64,000 bases of DNA from Streptomyces canus (GTDB lineage: Bacteria; Actinomycetota; Actinomycetes; Streptomycetales; Streptomycetaceae), in assembly GCF_030815415.1 (NCBI RefSeq), contig NZ_JAUSWW010000001.1:4526001-4590000 (forward strand). Reading direction: 5' to 3'. The translations under genes and the position numbers were made by a program. Below the pieces are notes generated by a model. That model was not told the DNA's origin. It made no database searches and worked only from the letters and a program-made list of their open reading frames with translations. This document shows positions 32,863-40,717 of the stretch, piece by piece; positions within the stretch are counted from its first letter, which is position 1, and the number at the start of each line of letters is the position of its first letter.

Positions 32863-33261
32863 ATGCCGACCCTGACAGCGGCCCAGCGGCGCGAGCAGGC
32901 CCGTGTCGAGTACGACGCGTTCATCCGCGGCTGCCCGACCAACCAGCTCCTGGACCGTCTCAGCGACAAGTGGGTCAGCCTCGTCGTCTCGGCCCTCTCC
33001 ACCGGCCCGATGCGCTACAGCGATCTCACCCGCAAGATCGCCGGCGTCAGCCCCAAGATGCTCACGCAGACCCTGCGCTCACTGGAACGCGACGGCATCC
33101 TCGTCCGCACGGTCACCCCGTCCGTCCCCGTCCGCGTCGACTACGAACTCACCCCGCTCGGCCACAGCCTGGCCGTACTCCTGACCGCGGTGAAGGACTG
33201 GGCGGAGACCCACATCGAAGAGGTCCACCAAGCCCGCGAGCGCTACGACACCACGGACTGA
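32863..33261 (+). CDS. HxlR-family transcriptional regulator
   Basis: A 132-residue winged-helix regulator: CPTNQLLDRLSDKWVSLVVS, LTRKIAGVSPKMLTQTLRSL and YELTPLGHSLAVLL are the HxlR signature. The single Cys26 sits at the position used for redox or electrophile sensing in family members such as YodB and HypR. GGAGGTGA lies directly upstream of the ATG. It is divergent from the quinone oxidoreductase gene, its likely target, with an AT-rich candidate operator between. Confidence 0.94.
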   Translation: MPTLTAAQRREQARVEYDAFIRGCPTNQLLDRLSDKWVSLVVSALSTGPMRYSDLTRKIAGVSPKMLTQTLRSLERDGILVRTVTPSVPVRVDYELTPLGHSLAVLLTAVKDWAETHIEEVHQARERYDTTD

Positions 33262-33297
33262 CGGACTGGCTGGCTGGCCGACCGGCCGGCCGGCCGA

Positions 33298-33783
33298 CTA
33301 GACGTCCCCGGAACGCAGCCGCTCGACCTGCTCGGCGCTGAACCGGGTCGTACGCCTCATATGCTCGATGATCAGGGCGAGTTGACCATCACCGAGGTCG
33401 TCGAAGAGGGCGTTGTACCCGCCCCCCAGCCGGTCCCACACCCGCGTCAGCTCCGCGAGCTTCTCCGGCACGGTGGCCACCAGCACCCGCCGCCGGTCCG
33501 CCACGTCCCGCTCCCGCACCGCGTAACCGGCCCGCTCCAGCCGGTCCACCAGCCGCGTGGCCGACCCGGTGGTCAGCCCCGTCAGCTCGGCGACCCGCCC
33601 AGTGGTCACCGGCCCGCCTTCCAGGGCAAGCAGATTCAGACACTGCAGATCGGTCGGATGCAGCCCCAGATGATCGGCGAAGGCCTGGTTGAAGAGAGCG
33701 TAGGAGGCCATGTACCGCCGAGAAACGGTCCCCAACTCCTCGAGCAACCGCTCCCGCGCCGCCCCACCCTCTACCTGCACCAT
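33298..33783 (-). CDS. MarR-family transcriptional regulator
   Basis: A 161-residue winged-helix protein: FADHLGLHPTDLQCLNLLAL, VAELTGLTTGSATRLVDRLE (recognition helix), GYAVRERDVADRRRVLV (wing). The ligand is unknown. The ATG at 33783 has no ribosome site; a TACGAT hexamer 6 bp upstream of it suggests a leaderless transcript. The nearby plus-strand HxlR gene is convergent with it. It may control the YnfA or SDR genes, but no direct evidence shows its target. Confidence 0.9.
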   Translation of the reverse strand: MVQVEGGAARERLLEELGTVSRRYMASYALFNQAFADHLGLHPTDLQCLNLLALEGGPVTTGRVAELTGLTTGSATRLVDRLERAGYAVRERDVADRRRVLVATVPEKLAELTRVWDRLGGGYNALFDDLGDGQLALIIEHMRRTTRFSAEQVERLRSGDV

Positions 33784-33909
33784 GCAGAGATCGTACGACG
33801 CGGCAGATGGGAAGGAAGATCGGAAGGGAGAGAGTCCACCCCTCCCTCCACCCACACACCCGCGCACCCTCCCACCCGCACACCCTCCCATCCGCCCATC
33901 CGTCCGCGG

Positions 33910-34386
33910 TCAGAAGTAGTACGTGTCGCCCGTGTCCAGGACCAGCACCCGCTGGCGGTCGTTCAAGTGGTTCCGGTCCACCACACCGCCGCTCCACACC
34001 GTGTCGATCTCCAGCAAAACCTCGGACGGCTCGCCCCTCAGCCGCAGCCGCAAGCCGATCTGGTCGCCCAGCCCGTCCGCGTCCAGCGCGCCGACCCGGC
34101 ACAGCACCACGCTCACGCCCGACCGTGCGCACCCCTCCGGCAGCAGTTGCCAGTTCGCCAACGGCTCCGACCAGCGCAGCCGCACCGTCGCGTCGGGCAC
34201 CGCCGACGGTCCGTGATTCCGCGGCGTGAACCGCACCTCCACCTGGCCCGCGGCCATGGCGACGGCACCGTGATAGGCCAGATCGGCCTCGGGATCGCCC
34301 GGAAAGTCCCCCGTCCCCGCGTAAGCCCCCGGCGCCACCCCACCAACGGCCAGCACGGCCGCGACGCACACAGCAACAACCCGCAT
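33910..34386 (-). CDS. Hypothetical secreted protein
   Basis: A 158-residue protein with a clean signal peptide (MRVVAVCVAAVLAVGGVAPG, then AYAG). The mature part is beta-rich with NHGPSAVPDATVRLRWSEP, which resembles DUF11-like or Ig-like repeats describing conserved surface domains, and two Cys (EGCARSG; VLCRVG) that may pair. GAGGAG lies 8 bp before the ATG. Between its stop and the MarR start lies a low-complexity CCCACC/CACAC stretch. Confidence 0.72.
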   Translation of the reverse strand: MRVVAVCVAAVLAVGGVAPGAYAGTGDFPGDPEADLAYHGAVAMAAGQVEVRFTPRNHGPSAVPDATVRLRWSEPLANWQLLPEGCARSGVSVVLCRVGALDADGLGDQIGLRLRLRGEPSEVLLEIDTVWSGGVVDRNHLNDRQRVLVLDTGDTYYF

Positions 34387-34461
34387 ACCGGCACTCCTCA
34401 CTCCAGCGTGGCCATACCGTCGGATGTATCCCACGCGAAGCGGACGACAGGCGCCCTCCAA

Positions 34462-34506
34462 CAGGTGACTGGACCCGTATGGCCAGGTGACGTGGACCCA
34501 TATGGC
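34462..34506 (+). repeat. 22/23-bp tandem direct repeat upstream of the ynfA-like gene
   Basis: caggtgactggacccgtatg plus gc (34462-34483) is repeated at 34484-34506 with an inserted G and a G-to-A change. The two copies abut, and the second ends 12 bp before the start codon. The period of two helical turns suggests tandem binding of a regulator. Confidence 0.8.
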
Positions 34507-34518
34507 AGGCTGCGCGGC

Positions 34519-34854
34519 ATGCTCGTCCTGCGCTCGGCCGCCCTCTTCGTCGTCGCCGCCCTGTTCGAGATCGGCGGTGCCTGGCTGGTCTGGCAGGGCG
34601 TACGGGAGAACCGCGGCTGGCTGTGGATGGTCGGCGGCGTGCTGGCCCTCGGCGCCTACGGTTTCGTCGCCACCTTCCAGCCCGACGCCCACTTCGGCCG
34701 CATCCTCGCCGCGTACGGCGGGATCTTCGTCGCCGGTTCGATCCTGTGGGGCACCGTCGCGGACGGCTACCGCCCCGACCGCTGGGACGTCACGGGCGCA
34801 CTGGTCTGCCTCGCGGGCATGGCGGTGATCATGTGGGCGCCGCGGGGCAACTGA
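34519..34854 (+). CDS. YnfA family (UPF0060) small membrane protein
   Basis: A 111-residue four-helix membrane protein: LVLRSAALFVVAALFEIGGAW with the membrane Glu, WLWMVGGVLALGAYGFVATF, FGRILAAYGGIFVAGSILWG, and LVCLAGMAVIMWAPRG. This matches the YnfA/UPF0060 family, related to small multidrug resistance exporters. Substrate unknown. The ribosome site is weak, and a 22-bp tandem repeat sits just upstream. Confidence 0.92.
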   Translation: MLVLRSAALFVVAALFEIGGAWLVWQGVRENRGWLWMVGGVLALGAYGFVATFQPDAHFGRILAAYGGIFVAGSILWGTVADGYRPDRWDVTGALVCLAGMAVIMWAPRGN

Positions 34855-34866
34855 GCAGCGGGCGCC

Positions 34867-35070
34867 TCACCCGGCGCCTTCGGGCAGCAGCCCCAGCTGC
34901 CCGAGGAACTCCATCTGGTCGAAGTATGAGAACGGACCACTGACCGAGACCGGCCCCCGGCCGACACCACACCCCAGCCCACACCGGCCCCCGGCCCCCG
35001 CCGGCACCGGACCGCTGGCTGAGACCAGAAACCCCTCCCCGCCCCGCCCGCCTATCCTGGCGGCAGCCAT
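34867..35070 (-). pseudogene. Possible gene fragment or small protein (67 residues)
   Basis: A minus-strand frame ending FSYFDQMEFLGQLGLLPEGA looks like the genuine C-terminus of a larger protein, but its upstream part is Gly-rich low complexity with two similar segments (LVSASGP and VSVSGP). There is no ribosome site at 35070. I cannot name the parent. It may be the remains of a deleted gene. Confidence 0.3.
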
Positions 35071-35096
35071 TCGTACGCACGCCCGAGGAGCAGCCC

Positions 35097-35873
35097 ATGG
35101 CCACCGCCGCCCCGTCCGCCGCCTCCCGCATCGCCGTCGTCACCGGTGCGAGCAGCGGAATCGGCGCCGCCACGGCCCGACAGCTCGCCGCCGCGGGCTA
35201 CCGCGTCGTCCTGACCGCCCGCCGCAAGGACCGTATCGAGGCCCTGGAGGCGGAGATCAACGCGTCCGGCGGCCAGGCGACGGCGTACCAGCTGGACGTC
35301 ACCGACCGCGCCGCGGTCGACGAGTTCGCGTCGGCCTTCCGGACGATCGGCGTCCTGGTCAACAACGCCGGCGGCGCGCTCGGCGCCGACCCGGTCGCGA
35401 CCGGCGACCCGGCCGACTGGCGTTCGATGTACGAGACGAACGTCCTCGGCACCCTGAACATCACCCAGGCCCTCCTCCCCAAGCTGGTCGCGAGCGGCGA
35501 CGGCACGGTGGTCGTCGTCTCCTCCACCGCGGGCCACGGCACCTACGAGGGCGGCGCCGGTTACGTCGCCGCCAAGCACGGCGCCCACGTCCTCGCCGAG
35601 ACCCTCCGTCTGGAGATCGTCGGCCAGCCGGTCCGCGTCATCGAGATCGCGCCCGGCATGGTGAAGACGGACGAGTTCGCCGTGACCCGCTTCGGCGGCG
35701 ACAAGGAGAAGGCGGAGAAGGTCTACGAAGGGGTCGCCGAGCCCCTGACGGCCGACGACGTCGCGGAGACGATCACCTGGGCCGTCACCCGCCCCCACCA
35801 CGTCAACGTCGACCTCCTGGTCCTGCGCCCCCGCGCACAGGCGTCGAACACGAAGGTCCACAGGGAGCTGTAA
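35097..35873 (+). CDS. SDR-family NAD(P)-dependent oxidoreductase
   Basis: A 258-residue classical short-chain dehydrogenase. TGASSGIGAATARQLAAAGY binds the cofactor. VNNAGGALG, a Ser in VVVSSTAGHGTY, and YVAAKHG (Tyr-x3-Lys) form the active site. TARRKDR after strand 2 suggests NADP preference. GAGGAG lies 6 bp before the ATG. A 59-residue membrane protein gene starts immediately after the stop. Confidence 0.94.
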   Translation: MATAAPSAASRIAVVTGASSGIGAATARQLAAAGYRVVLTARRKDRIEALEAEINASGGQATAYQLDVTDRAAVDEFASAFRTIGVLVNNAGGALGADPVATGDPADWRSMYETNVLGTLNITQALLPKLVASGDGTVVVVSSTAGHGTYEGGAGYVAAKHGAHVLAETLRLEIVGQPVRVIEIAPGMVKTDEFAVTRFGGDKEKAEKVYEGVAEPLTADDVAETITWAVTRPHHVNVDLLVLRPRAQASNTKVHREL

Positions 35874-36053
35874 ATGCCCGACGGCCTCGGTGACCACGGC
35901 GACCCCGGCGACCTCGATGACGAGTCGGACCGCCGGCACCTCGCACTGGAGAAGAAGCGCGAACGGTTCGTCTGGTACTACCTCGCGTACTTCCTCTTCG
36001 GCATCCACATCGTGGCCTTCGTGATGATCTACGCGGTGACGCACGCGAAGTAA
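35874..36053 (+). CDS. 59-residue single-pass membrane protein
   Basis: The ATG follows the SDR stop directly (TAAATG), with GGGAG 8 bp upstream. The first half is acidic then basic (DDESDRRHLALEKKRERFVW), and the second is a hydrophobic helix (YYLAYFLFGIHIVAFVMIYA) ending THAK. Codon bias is that of a real gene. It is probably co-transcribed with the SDR. Function unknown. Confidence 0.8.
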   Translation: MPDGLGDHGDPGDLDDESDRRHLALEKKRERFVWYYLAYFLFGIHIVAFVMIYAVTHAK

Positions 36054-36068
36054 ATGCCAGGTCAGGAC

Positions 36069-36096
36069 GGGCAGTGACCGCATATGGTCGCTGCCC
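36069..36096 (+). promoter_or_regulatory. Hairpin abutting the start codon of the phosphatase-acetyltransferase gene
   Basis: gggcagtgacc (36069-36079) pairs with ggtcgctgccc (36086-36096) around gcatat, with one U-G pair. The GTG start follows at 36097 with no gap. It could end the SDR operon, bind a regulator as DNA, or mask the start codon in RNA. Confidence 0.5.
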
Positions 36097-37362
36097 GTGG
36101 ACAGACACATACGCTTCGACGCCCTGCACAACGTCCGCGATCTCGGCGGCTACCGGGCCGCCGACGGCCGCAGGATCCGCCCGCGAAGGCTCTACCGCGC
36201 CGACTCCCTGGGCAAGTTGACCCGTGACACCCCGGACTGGTCCCGCTTCCTCTCCCTGGGCATCCGCACGGTGATCGACCTGCGCTACGACTGGGAGATC
36301 GAGGCCAGGGGCCGCATCCCGCGAGACGACTCCTTCACCTACCACCACCTCAGCATCGAGCACCGCCCCTACAACCAGGCGGCGTTGGGCCCCCACATCG
36401 ACCCCGGCCCCTACCTCGCCGAACGCTTCATGGAAGTCGCCGAAGACGGCACGAAGGAAATCCGCCAGGCCCTGGAACTGGTCGCGGAAGCAGCACAGTC
36501 CGACACCCCTCTGGCCTTCCACTGCGCATCCGGCAAGGACCGCACGGGCGAACTGGCAGCCCTGATCCTCTCCTTGCTCGGCGTCGACGAGCGCACGATC
36601 ATCGAGGACTTCAGCCTCACGGAACTGGCCACCGCATCCCTCCTGGCGGACTGGCGGGCGAGGAACGACGGCAGATCCCCGACCTGGCCGGGCTTCGCCC
36701 GCGCCCCCGAGTCGGTGATGCGCCTGTTCCTGCAATCCCTCACCACGCGCTACGGCTCGGTGGAGGGCTACGTCACGAAGGCCCTGGGCCTGGACGCCGA
36801 AACCCTCACCGCAAAGCTCCGCGAAAACCTCCTGGAACCGGCCCCGACGACCTGGGCGCCCCTCACCTACCGAAGGGCGACCCCGGCGGACGCGAAGACC
36901 CTGGTCCACCTACGCGACTCCCTCTCCCTGTGGATGCTGGCCAGAGGAATCGACCAGTGGAAGCCCCAGGAGAAGACCGAGGCCCACTTCATCACCCGCA
37001 TGCAAGAGGGCGAAGTCTGGCTGGCCCACACAGGCGACACCCTGGCCGGCGCCTACGAACTCTGGTGGACCGACGAGGCGGCCTGGGGCCCCCGCCCCTC
37101 CGACGCCGGCTATATCCACCGCTTGATGACAACCCCCCACACGGCCCCACCCCACACCGGCCGCCAACTCCTGACCCACGCGGAATCCCGCATCACACAG
37201 TCCGCCCGCCCCTACGCCCGCCTGGACTGCCTCTCCACCAACCCCCGCCTCCGCACGTACTACGAGTCCGCGGGCTACACAGTCGTCGGCGAACAACCCA
37301 CAAAGGACGGCGGCTTGGGCAGCCCGTACGCGGTGACCCTGCTGGAGAAGCGCCTCGGTTAA
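36097..37362 (+). CDS. Fusion of a tyrosine phosphatase and a GNAT acetyltransferase
   Basis: A 421-residue two-domain protein. Residues 1-245 are a bacterial tyrosine phosphatase: NVRDLGGYR, RLYRADSLGKLT, a general-acid region, and the P-loop HCASGKDRTGE with Cys143 and Arg149. From about residue 255 (LTYRRATPADAKTLVHLRDS) to the end is a GNAT domain, with the acetyl-CoA region near HTGRQLLTHAESRI and LDCLSTNPRLRTYYESAGY. Both domains look complete. No ribosome site precedes the GTG at 36097. One polypeptide may remove a phosphate and add an acetyl group to the same or linked substrates; this is inference. Confidence 0.9.
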   Translation: MDRHIRFDALHNVRDLGGYRAADGRRIRPRRLYRADSLGKLTRDTPDWSRFLSLGIRTVIDLRYDWEIEARGRIPRDDSFTYHHLSIEHRPYNQAALGPHIDPGPYLAERFMEVAEDGTKEIRQALELVAEAAQSDTPLAFHCASGKDRTGELAALILSLLGVDERTIIEDFSLTELATASLLADWRARNDGRSPTWPGFARAPESVMRLFLQSLTTRYGSVEGYVTKALGLDAETLTAKLRENLLEPAPTTWAPLTYRRATPADAKTLVHLRDSLSLWMLARGIDQWKPQEKTEAHFITRMQEGEVWLAHTGDTLAGAYELWWTDEAAWGPRPSDAGYIHRLMTTPHTAPPHTGRQLLTHAESRITQSARPYARLDCLSTNPRLRTYYESAGYTVVGEQPTKDGGLGSPYAVTLLEKRLG

Positions 37363-37442
37363 CTCACAGGGGTGAACCTCATCGATCACCCAAACGACCC
37401 CTGAACAGGCGATCTAGGCTCGCACCACAACATCAAATCGAC

Positions 37443-37478
37443 GGCCCCCGGCCGGGACTGGCATCCCGACCGAGGGCC
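37443..37478 (+). terminator. Strong hairpin upstream of the LAGLIDADG gene
   Basis: A 15-bp stem with two mismatches (37443-37457 with 37464-37478) and a 6-nt loop (ctggca). It may end the phosphatase-acetyltransferase transcript, or belong to the leader of the mobile endonuclease gene. Confidence 0.55.
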
Positions 37479-37506
37479 TGACCAGCAAGGAAGGAAGAGC
37501 TTCCTC

Positions 37507-38340
37507 ATGGCTGAATGCGAGCCTAGCGCCCACCGGTTCATGGACCTCACGGTCCCGGAGTACGCGTACATGTTCGGCTTCTTGCAGGCGGATGGCCATC
37601 TCCAGCAAGGGGTCGGTCAGAAGGGGAAGTTGACCGTCGAGCTCAACGCGCGCGACATCGCTCTCCTACGCACGTTCCAGAAGCTGACGCCCTACTACAG
37701 CAGCGTCACGGAACGCACCCGGTCCACGAACTTCGCCGAGACACACAGCTCAGCCACCTGGAGCCTGTGTTCCCTCGAAGCCAGGACCAAGGTCAATGAA
37801 CTCGGCCTACCGTACGGCCGCAAGTCGAAGACGATCGCTCCGCCTCTCGGCGAGTTCTCACGCCGGGACTACCTCCGCGGCGTGATCGACGCCGACGGCT
37901 CCGTGGGCTACACGAGCAAAGGCTTCCCCTTCGTCTCCCTGACCACCGCCAGTACCGCCATCGCCGCCTACCTGTGCTTCTACGCAGGAAAGGTCACAGG
38001 AACAGAGCGCAGCCTCAAGCGCAATGCCCGAGACGCCATCTACAACATCCTGTACACCAACGAGAACGCCCAGAAGCTGGCCGGCGACCTCTACTACACA
38101 GGCTGCCTGTCCCTTGAGCGCAAGCAGAACGCAGCTGAATCGCTTGGCACTTGGGTCAGGCCGACAGGCATGCGGATCGCACCCGATCGACGCCGATGGA
38201 CCGCGCACGAGGACCGCGTACTGCTGCGGCTGAACAACGACGCTGCGGCAGCCAAGGAACTCGGTCGCACCGAGAAGAGCTGCTACATCCGCCTCTGGCG
38301 CCTGCGAACGGGCCAGGTCGCGATGCCGACCGGGCGATAG
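37507..38340 (+). CDS. Free-standing LAGLIDADG homing endonuclease-like protein
   Basis: A 277-residue protein with two LAGLIDADG helices, FGFLQADGH (residues 23-31) and RGVIDADGS (123-131). Each carries an acidic residue at the catalytic position, so it should be a monomeric enzyme. The C-terminus (RRWTAHEDRVLLRLNNDAAA, then ELGRTEKSCYIRLWRL) is a Myb/SANT-like DNA-binding helix set. GGAAGGAAGAG precedes the ATG. Base composition is visibly less G+C-rich than its neighbours, with more A and T at third positions, which suggests transfer. No intein or intron surrounds it. Its neighbour rtcB is convergent and uninterrupted. Confidence 0.85.
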   Translation: MAECEPSAHRFMDLTVPEYAYMFGFLQADGHLQQGVGQKGKLTVELNARDIALLRTFQKLTPYYSSVTERTRSTNFAETHSSATWSLCSLEARTKVNELGLPYGRKSKTIAPPLGEFSRRDYLRGVIDADGSVGYTSKGFPFVSLTTASTAIAAYLCFYAGKVTGTERSLKRNARDAIYNILYTNENAQKLAGDLYYTGCLSLERKQNAAESLGTWVRPTGMRIAPDRRRWTAHEDRVLLRLNNDAAAAKELGRTEKSCYIRLWRLRTGQVAMPTGR

Positions 38341-38350
38341 CGGATAAGCC

Positions 38351-38378
38351 GAGGCCCCCGGCGCCGCCCGGGGGCCTC
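38351..38378. terminator. Bidirectional terminator between LAGLIDADG gene and rtcB
   Basis: An 11-bp perfect stem (38351-38361 with 38368-38378) and 6-nt loop lie between two convergent stops that are 43 bp apart. Confidence 0.85.
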
Positions 38379-38383
38379 ATGCA

Positions 38384-39577
38384 TCAGCCCTTCACACAAA
38401 TGAACTGCTTCAGCTTCGCGACGACCTCAACCAGGTCACGCTGCTGCTCCATCACCTGATCAATGTTCTTGTAAGCACCGGGAATCTCGTCCAGCACGCC
38501 GGAGTCCTTGCGGCACTCCACGCCCCGTGTCTGCTCCTCCAGGTCCCGCACAGTGAAGCGCCGCTTCGCCGCGTTCCGGCTCATTCGCCGACCCGCCCCG
38601 TGCGAAGCCGAGTTGAAGGCCTTCTCGTTACCGAGCCCCTTCACAATGTACGAACTGGTGCCCATCGAGCCGGGGATGATCCCGAACTCGCCGGATCCGG
38701 CACGAATCGCGCCCTTACGCGTGACCAGCAGGTCCATGCCTTCGTAGCGCTCCTCGGCCACATAGTTGTGGTGGCAGGAGATCTCGGACTCGAAGGCCGG
38801 CTTGGCCTTCTTGAACTCCTTGCGGATCACGTCCTTCAGGAGCGCCATCATGATCGCGCGGTTGTACTTGGCGTACTCCTGTGCCCAGTACAGATCGTGC
38901 CTGTACGCGGCCATCTGCGGAGTGTCCGATACGAACACCGCCAAGTCACGGTCCACAAGACCCTGGTTGTGCGGGAGCTTCTGAGCAGCGCCGATGTGGT
39001 GCTCGGCCAATTCCTTGCCGATGTTCCGGGATCCGGAATGCAACATGAGCCAGACCGAATTTGACTGATCAAGGCAAATCTCGATCATGTGGTTGCCGGA
39101 TCCGAGCGTTCCCATCTGCTTGGTCGCCCGCTCCTCGCGAAACTTCACCGCCTCCGCAACCCCGTCGAACCGCCCCCAGAACTCATCCCACCCCGCAGTG
39201 GCCAGCCCATGGAACCGCCCAGGCTCAACGGCAGAGTCATGCATCCCCCGCCCCACCGGAATAGCCTGCTCGATCTTCGACCGCAGCCGGGAAAGGTCCC
39301 CCGGCAGATCATTGGCGGTCAGCGACGTCTTGACGGCCGACATCCCGCACCCGATGTCCACCCCCACCGCCGCAGGACAAACGGCCCCCTGCATGGCGAT
39401 GACCGACCCGACCGTCGCCCCCTTCCCGTAATGCACGTCCGGCATCACGGCCAGGCCCTTGATCCACGGCAGGGTCGCGACGTTGCGCAGCTGCTGGAGC
39501 GCCACGTCCTCGACCGACGCCGGGTCGGCCCACATGCGGATCGGTACCTTCGCGCCCGGCATCTCCACGTACGACAT
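38384..39577 (-). CDS. rtcB: RtcB-type RNA ligase
   Basis: A 397-residue RtcB. It joins RNA 2',3'-cyclic phosphate or 3'-phosphate ends to 5'-OH ends using GTP and manganese. Key residues are in place: Cys in VGVDIGCGM, GSGNHMIEI, HSGSRNIG, HHNYVAEE and SASHGAGRRMSR with the guanylated His. It is of the shorter bacterial type and contains no intein. GAGGAC and an earlier GGGGGAA precede the ATG. No archease gene is adjacent. Codon third positions include more A and T than in most genes here. Confidence 0.95.
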   Translation of the reverse strand: MSYVEMPGAKVPIRMWADPASVEDVALQQLRNVATLPWIKGLAVMPDVHYGKGATVGSVIAMQGAVCPAAVGVDIGCGMSAVKTSLTANDLPGDLSRLRSKIEQAIPVGRGMHDSAVEPGRFHGLATAGWDEFWGRFDGVAEAVKFREERATKQMGTLGSGNHMIEICLDQSNSVWLMLHSGSRNIGKELAEHHIGAAQKLPHNQGLVDRDLAVFVSDTPQMAAYRHDLYWAQEYAKYNRAIMMALLKDVIRKEFKKAKPAFESEISCHHNYVAEERYEGMDLLVTRKGAIRAGSGEFGIIPGSMGTSSYIVKGLGNEKAFNSASHGAGRRMSRNAAKRRFTVRDLEEQTRGVECRKDSGVLDEIPGAYKNIDQVMEQQRDLVEVVAKLKQFICVKG

Positions 39578-39598
39578 ATCGTCCTCATTCCCCCGGAA

Positions 39599-39627
39599 AT
39601 TATATAAAAGTCTCAGATCGCAAAACC
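39599..39627 (-). promoter_or_regulatory. rtcB promoter with consensus -10
   Basis: On the minus strand a perfect TATAAT (39599-39604) sits in an AT-rich island about 22 bp before the ATG at 39577. The candidate -35 at 39622-39627 (GGTTTT, 17-bp spacer) is poor. A consensus -10 is uncommon in Streptomyces. Confidence 0.5.
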
Positions 39628-39695
39628 GGCGCCAAGATCAACGAATAGGACAACGGACCGGCGTCCACGGCTGTGCGTGCGATACACATGGTGCC

Positions 39696-39710
39696 CAGGG
39701 GTCACCCCTG
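39696..39710. promoter_or_regulatory. Perfect 15-bp palindrome upstream of DUF3558 gene
   Basis: CAGGGGT-C-ACCCCTG is centred at 39703, 53 bp before the GTG at 39763 and close downstream of a possible -10 (GATACA). It is an operator candidate. Confidence 0.5.
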
Positions 39711-39762
39711 CCCGGCAAGCGAATAAGCAGCGGGAACACGCACACAGCGAGAGGAGCCGACC

Positions 39763-40593
39763 GTGCAGCGGAAGGCCTATGTACCCGGCGCCGCGGCGCT
39801 CCTCGTGGCATTGCTGGCCGGCTGCACCAGCGGCTCGGACGACGGCGGCATCACGGACGACGCCAACCCCGGCGACGCCGGCACCGCGTCGGCCGCCGCC
39901 GAGCCCGGCCGCTACCGCACTCTCCCGGAGCCCTGCGCCGCGATCGGCCAGAGCACGCTCGACGCGCTCCTGCCCGGCATCCCGCAGATCACGGACGAGA
40001 CGCAGCGCGAGAAGGCGTACGAGGGGGAGCCGACGGTCACGTTCGACACGGACCGCAAGGTCGGCTGCCGTTGGAAGGTGGAGTCGACGGACGCGACGGA
40101 CCGTCTGCTCGTCGATCTGGAGCGGGTGGTGTCGTACGACGCCGCGAGCGACGACAGTGAGGCGGAGGGGGTGTTCGCGGAGAAGCAGGAGGCCGCCGAC
40201 CTCCCGGAGCCCACGGACTCCGAGTCGAGCACGTCCGACGTGAGTTCCGACGTGAGTTCCGACGTGAGCAGCGAGAGCGCCACCCCGAGTTCGTCCCCTT
40301 CCTCGTCTTCCCCCTCTTCCTCCAGCACTTCTCCGAGCGCCACTCCGAGCGATCTGCAGCCCCGGCTGCTCGACGATGTCGGCGACGAGGCGTTCCTGGA
40401 CGACGCGCTCAGCAGCTCGGGTTCGACGGCTCGGCAGCGCACGGTGACTGTGGCGTTCCGCACGTCCAACGTGATCGTGACGATCGTGTACGAGGAGCAG
40501 TCGGCGACGGTCGGCGTGGTGCCGGACAGTGAGGAAATGCAGGACAGGGCACGGGAAGTGGCCTCTCGGCTGGCGGACGCGCTGGCGGGTTGA
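39763..40593 (+). CDS. DUF3558-type lipoprotein
   Basis: A 276-residue lipoprotein: MQRKAYVPGAAALLVALLAG is followed by the lipobox Cys21. The mature part begins with an acidic linker, then YRTLPEPCAAIGQSTLDALL and GCRWKVESTD with the paired Cys of DUF3558 domains. A 55-residue Ser-rich insert (SSDV repeats, then SSSPSS blocks) splits the domain before QPRLLDDVGDEAFLDDALSS. GAGGAG lies upstream of the GTG. The paralog follows immediately. Confidence 0.85.
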   Translation: MQRKAYVPGAAALLVALLAGCTSGSDDGGITDDANPGDAGTASAAAEPGRYRTLPEPCAAIGQSTLDALLPGIPQITDETQREKAYEGEPTVTFDTDRKVGCRWKVESTDATDRLLVDLERVVSYDAASDDSEAEGVFAEKQEAADLPEPTDSESSTSDVSSDVSSDVSSESATPSSSPSSSSPSSSSTSPSATPSDLQPRLLDDVGDEAFLDDALSSSGSTARQRTVTVAFRTSNVIVTIVYEEQSATVGVVPDSEEMQDRAREVASRLADALAG

Positions 40594-40717
40594 GGGCTGT
40601 TCGGGCGCCTCGGCAAAGCGGGTGAACCAGAGCCGCACAGCTGTCTCACCGCGTACCGTGGCCCCTCGGACCCGAGCCGACCGCAGGAGCACGAGCAGCG
40701 TCATGAGTGAAGGAACC

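Noticed and set aside
37507..38340. Intein or intron-encoded endonuclease inside rtcB
   Set aside because: The LAGLIDADG gene is separate, on the opposite strand, with its own ribosome site. The rtcB frame has no splice-site Cys/His-Asn insertion.
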